Positions 61,064-64,000 of a stretch of 64,000 nt of DNA are shown here, piece after piece. The notes below the pieces were generated by a model. The model was given only the letters and a program-made list of their open reading frames with translations. It had not been told where the DNA came from and ran no database searches. The DNA is from M3007 sp964550795 (GTDB lineage: Bacteria; Bacteroidota; Bacteroidia; Chitinophagales; Saprospiraceae), in contig CAZKBH010000007.1 of the NCBI GenBank assembly GCA_964550795.1, positions 1-64,000 of the forward strand, read 5' to 3'. Both the position numbers and the translations under genes were made by a program. The stretch's first letter is position 1; every line of letters starts with the position of its first letter.

Positions 61064-61825
61064 ATGCAAAAACTCATCCTCCTCTGCCTTGTGTTGATTT
61101 CAATTTCAGGTGCATCCTGCGCCCAAAATGATCCGCTAGCCGGAAGCCAAAAAGACGGAGGTGCAAATCAAACTAAAATGCAAGTAGAAATCTGGAGCGA
61201 CATCGTATGTCCATTTTCTTATATCGGCAAACGCAAATTCGAACAAGCGCTTGCGCAATTTCCCCAAAAAGACAAGGTGCAGATTGTTTGGAAAAGCTAT
61301 CAGCTGGACCCGAGTGCAGGTGCCGAGGGTGCTGACTACACAAAGGCCTTAGCCAAAAAAAAGGGCTGGACGCTTGAACAGACCCGTCAGATCACGAGTA
61401 ACGTGACCCAAATGGCGACTTCCGTTGGGCTTGAATATCATTTTGAAAAAGCCATTTCAGCCAACTCATTTGACGCACATCGTTTTTCACATTTTGCACA
61501 CCAACACGGTTTGCAGGATGCCGCCGAGGAGGCTTTGTTTAAAGCACATTTTACCGAAGGGAAAAACATTGGGGATCGGGCTACGCTCGTGGAATTGGGC
61601 GTCTCCATCGGGCTGGATGCTGCCGCGCTTAAAAAGATGTTCGAATCCCAGGATTTTGCCGATGCGGTACATCTGGATATTGAACAGGCCCGGCAATTCC
61701 AGGTAAGTGGGGTCCCGTTTTTCGTTTTTGACCGGAAATATGCCATTTCGGGTGCGCAAGACAGCGCGGTATTTTTGAATACCCTCCAAAAAGCGCTGGA
61801 GACCTGGGAAGGCAGCAAAGATTAA
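61064..61825 (+). CDS. FrnE-like DsbA family lipoprotein
   Basis: A 253-residue thioredoxin-fold protein of the FrnE/DsbA-like group. ATG 61064 gives MQKLILLCLVLISISGASC, a lipoprotein signal; the earlier TTG at 61052 is less likely. VEIWSDIVCPFSYIGKRKFEQAL holds the active site as CPFS, with Ser in place of the resolving Cys. A helical insert covers about 75-190, and GVPFFVFDRKYAISGAQ supplies the cis-Pro loop. Most FrnE relatives are cytoplasmic, so the lipoprotein signal is uncommon. It may act as an isomerase or a peroxide-linked thiol protein in the envelope. Confidence 0.82.
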   Translation: MQKLILLCLVLISISGASCAQNDPLAGSQKDGGANQTKMQVEIWSDIVCPFSYIGKRKFEQALAQFPQKDKVQIVWKSYQLDPSAGAEGADYTKALAKKKGWTLEQTRQITSNVTQMATSVGLEYHFEKAISANSFDAHRFSHFAHQHGLQDAAEEALFKAHFTEGKNIGDRATLVELGVSIGLDAAALKKMFESQDFADAVHLDIEQARQFQVSGVPFFVFDRKYAISGAQDSAVFLNTLQKALETWEGSKD

Positions 61826-61832
61826 TACGCCC

Positions 61833-63779
61833 TTATCTTCCCTGTAATTGTTTTACCTTTTGTAAGTCCGCCTGTGCTTTCGCTGATTCACCCATTTGTT
61901 GGTAAATCGCCGCCCGGGTGTTGTATGCAAATGGGTAATTTGGGTTGATTGCCAAGGCTTTATTGGTATCTTCAAGGGCTTTGGCCAATTGTCCGGATTT
62001 GAGTTGCGCAAAGGCCCGATTGTTCAAAATCATGGCCTGTACCTGTGGCGCGGCAACCGAAAGGGCAGCGGAATATTCCGCTATGGCCGCATCAAATTGC
62101 GCCGATTTAGTCAACAAAAGCCCTCGATTCACCCGCGCTTCCACGTAATTTGGATTGAGCTGAATGGCTTGCCCGTAATCGGCCAGTGCGTTGGGGATAT
62201 TTCCGCCTTTTTCGTGCGCTACGCCCCGGAAATAAAAGGCTTCAGGGGATTTCGGTTCCAGCTCGATGCTTCGGTTCAAGTCCGGCACGGCTTCTGGAGC
62301 GCGATTCAGGATAACCAGGCATTTTCCTTTATTCAGAAATAATTTGGGAGTTACGATACCAGCTTCAATGGCTTTGGTAAAATCAGCCAGCGCCTCGGGG
62401 TATTGTTGCAGTTGAAAATAGGCCTGCCCGCGTCCATTGTAGGCTTCTACCGTTGCAGGATCGTATTTCAAGGATTCGGAGTAGTGCCGCACCGCGCCTT
62501 GATAGTCGTTGGTAATGAGTTGATTATAGCCCAGATTACATTGACAGAGGGAAGATTCGGGCGTTTTTTCCGTGCAATTTTCAAACAGTTTTACCCCATC
62601 GGACCAGACCGCAGTTTGTTGAAACGCTAAAAAAGCAAACAAACCCGCCGCACCGAGCATTACAGCATTCCGAGTAGCTGGCTTTACTTTTTCCAAAAAG
62701 ATACCGCCCAGAAAAAACAAGCCCATGCAGGAAAGATAAACGTACCGATCTGAGCGCAATTCAAAGCTGCCCACGGTGCGGAAAGGCAGCATAATTGTCA
62801 ATGGAAGGAGATACAGGGCCAATCCAAGTAGTGCGTCGTGGTGGTTTTTCCAATAGGTCCAGACAGCTAAAGCGATCCCGACCAGTGCAAGGGGGGCCAC
62901 ATAATATTCCCAGCCCCAAACCCCGTCCATTTTTACAAAGGGGTAAGAAATAGAGTATCCAAGTGGGAAAATCAGTTTAAAAGGATAAAAAAGCAGGGTC
63001 TGGCAGACCATAAAAAAACGATCCGCGAAGGAAAAAACTGCCGAGCTTGCTTCTATATCATGGCCTTCCTGGGTGCGGGTCGCGAATGTTTTTAAGCCAA
63101 AAAAGACCGAAGCCGCGAAAAATGGAAGGATGGTCAACAGCACCGACTTCATCGAAAGATTGGGCGCTGCGAAGGTTTTTTTGCGGATCAAATAGTATTC
63201 TATGGCAATCAAAACCAAGGGCAGTGTCACTGCCGCAGATTTAGAAAGGCAAGCAGCCACAAAAGCCAAAAGTGAAACAAAAAGCCACAAAAGGCTCGAT
63301 TTTTGGAGTCTCCATTGCAAAAACGCGAGCAGACTGACGAGATAAAACGTTGAAAAAAGCACCGTACTGAGCGCTGCGGCCCAGCTCACTGCTTCCACCT
63401 GCATCGGGTGTACCGCAAACAAAAGTGCCGCAAAAAACGCCGCCCAATCCCGTCCAGTCAATCGTTTGAGGAAGACAAAAACCATGGCAGCGTTGAGTGC
63501 ATGCAACAACATGCCAAGCAAATGATAGCCCCAGGCTTCTTTGCCAGAAATACCGTGTCCGACCCAGTAGGCAATCCAACTGAGCGGCGCGTACATCCCA
63601 AGGTTTTGTCCGCTGAAAAACTTCCCAAGCGAGGGGTTTTGCAGGGCCTTATTGTACAAAATGGCCTTATCGTCGTCGAAATAAACAAAATCGTTGGAAA
63701 TGGACAGGGCGTACACCGCTACGGCTGCCAGAAAAAGGACGGAGGCCGGGAGCCAAGTGCGCTGAAAAAAATTTGTCAT
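61833..63779 (-). CDS. TMTC-like membrane protein with TPR repeats
   Basis: A 648-residue protein. ATG 63779 gives MTNFFQRTWLPASVLFLAAVAVYAL. About 10 membrane helices in residues 1-390 have the fold of GT-C glycosyltransferases related to TMTC/PMT: FDDDKAILYN in the first loop supplies the acidic motif, and LLHALNAAMVFVFLKRLTG and FAVHPMQVEAVSWAAAL are typical of the family. Residues about 410-648 are seven or so TPR units (YNGRGQAYFQLQQYPEALADFTKAIEAG), exposed on one side. Transfer of a sugar to exported proteins is possible but unproven. The gene converges with the FrnE-like gene (7 bp between stops). Confidence 0.85.
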   Translation of the reverse strand: MTNFFQRTWLPASVLFLAAVAVYALSISNDFVYFDDDKAILYNKALQNPSLGKFFSGQNLGMYAPLSWIAYWVGHGISGKEAWGYHLLGMLLHALNAAMVFVFLKRLTGRDWAAFFAALLFAVHPMQVEAVSWAAALSTVLFSTFYLVSLLAFLQWRLQKSSLLWLFVSLLAFVAACLSKSAAVTLPLVLIAIEYYLIRKKTFAAPNLSMKSVLLTILPFFAASVFFGLKTFATRTQEGHDIEASSAVFSFADRFFMVCQTLLFYPFKLIFPLGYSISYPFVKMDGVWGWEYYVAPLALVGIALAVWTYWKNHHDALLGLALYLLPLTIMLPFRTVGSFELRSDRYVYLSCMGLFFLGGIFLEKVKPATRNAVMLGAAGLFAFLAFQQTAVWSDGVKLFENCTEKTPESSLCQCNLGYNQLITNDYQGAVRHYSESLKYDPATVEAYNGRGQAYFQLQQYPEALADFTKAIEAGIVTPKLFLNKGKCLVILNRAPEAVPDLNRSIELEPKSPEAFYFRGVAHEKGGNIPNALADYGQAIQLNPNYVEARVNRGLLLTKSAQFDAAIAEYSAALSVAAPQVQAMILNNRAFAQLKSGQLAKALEDTNKALAINPNYPFAYNTRAAIYQQMGESAKAQADLQKVKQLQGR

Positions 63780-63920
63780 GCCGCTGGAGATAAAATTGGG
63801 CCGCAAAATAGGCAGTTATAAGCTTAATCTGCTTTTGAGCACAAACGAATTTTAGTCATTTTAAAAATCAGGCATTTGTCACTCAAATCATTAAAATCAC
63901 ACAAATCACAGTTAAAGACA

Positions 63921-63952
63921 AAGTGCCGACCCCTCGTCAGAGGCCGGCACTT
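63921..63952 (-). terminator. Hairpin near the window end
   Basis: AAGTGCCG...CC pairs with GG...CGGCACTT. A T-rich tract follows on the minus strand, so it may end a gene entering from the right beyond 64000. No gene is seen in 63780-64000. Confidence 0.5.
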
Positions 63953-64000
63953 CGTAAAGCGGTAAGGGATTACGGTCAAAAATCAGGCGTCGTGATAAAA

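Noticed and set aside
63866..63911. CAAATCA/AAATCACA-type sequence resembling the stretch at 24909-24937
   Set aside because: The similarity is loose and A/T-rich, so chance cannot be excluded from one window.

Overview
The window looks like a chromosome segment of a Bacteroidota bacterium, most likely of the Saprospiria (Haliscomenobacter/Lewinella type). The evidence is a SusC/SusD pair, a type IX secretion C-terminal sorting tail, a DUF1573 protein, a DUF6340 lipoprotein, a 6-bladed beta-propeller lipoprotein, near absence of Shine-Dalgarno sequences, and several TAnnTTTG promoter elements. The taxon below phylum is inference. No rRNA, tRNA, insertion sequence or CRISPR array was seen. One 10-N assembly gap lies at 56827-56836.

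Layout. 1-972: end of a glutathione peroxidase and a NuiA-like nuclease inhibitor. 981-11102: a block rich in phosphorus and lipid functions. It holds two secreted phosphoesterases, a divergent TonB receptor, and the operon PhnZ-like HD oxygenase - patatin - btaA - btaB (betaine lipid synthesis). 11256-16077: SusD and SusC. 16420-17740: diheme cytochrome c peroxidase and an orphan PaaB. 18053-24853: outer-membrane barrel, HAD protein, SdiA-regulated-like protein, 2-oxoglutarate dehydrogenase E2, and a double-length M16 protease. 24983-29163: KatG, deoxynucleoside kinase, FolK, DinB. 29221-34682: GH29 alpha-L-fucosidase, membrane adenylate cyclase, NAD synthetase.

34700-37264 is an AT-rich accessory island. 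It has a small HTH protein, cysteine-rich exported peptide genes with a tandemly duplicated C-terminal cassette, and a 6-bladed beta-propeller lipoprotein. It is the best candidate here for an undescribed system: NVEALA-like secreted peptides with a partner lipoprotein.

37345-49136: a membrane protein, DUF6340, YajC, a paired M16 protease (one inactive half fused to a LolA-like domain), an amidohydrolase, LhgO, a frameshifted polysaccharide deacetylase-like gene, DUF1573, a small exported protein and RimM. 49137-63806: a gene-poor stretch, a large helical protein, an MBOAT acyltransferase, a sugar porter, the agmatine-to-putrescine pair AguA/AguB, a 1160-residue T9SS repeat protein, an FrnE-like thioredoxin-fold lipoprotein, and a TMTC-like TPR membrane protein.

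Two repeat types recur. One is a set of near-perfect palindromes, mostly 29-39 bp with a 1-3 nt centre. One of these sits in frame inside a coding region, and three share the core AAGTGTGGCACACCT. The other is a set of short-unit arrays (ACCAATC-type or ATTCATC-type) placed immediately 5' of three genes.
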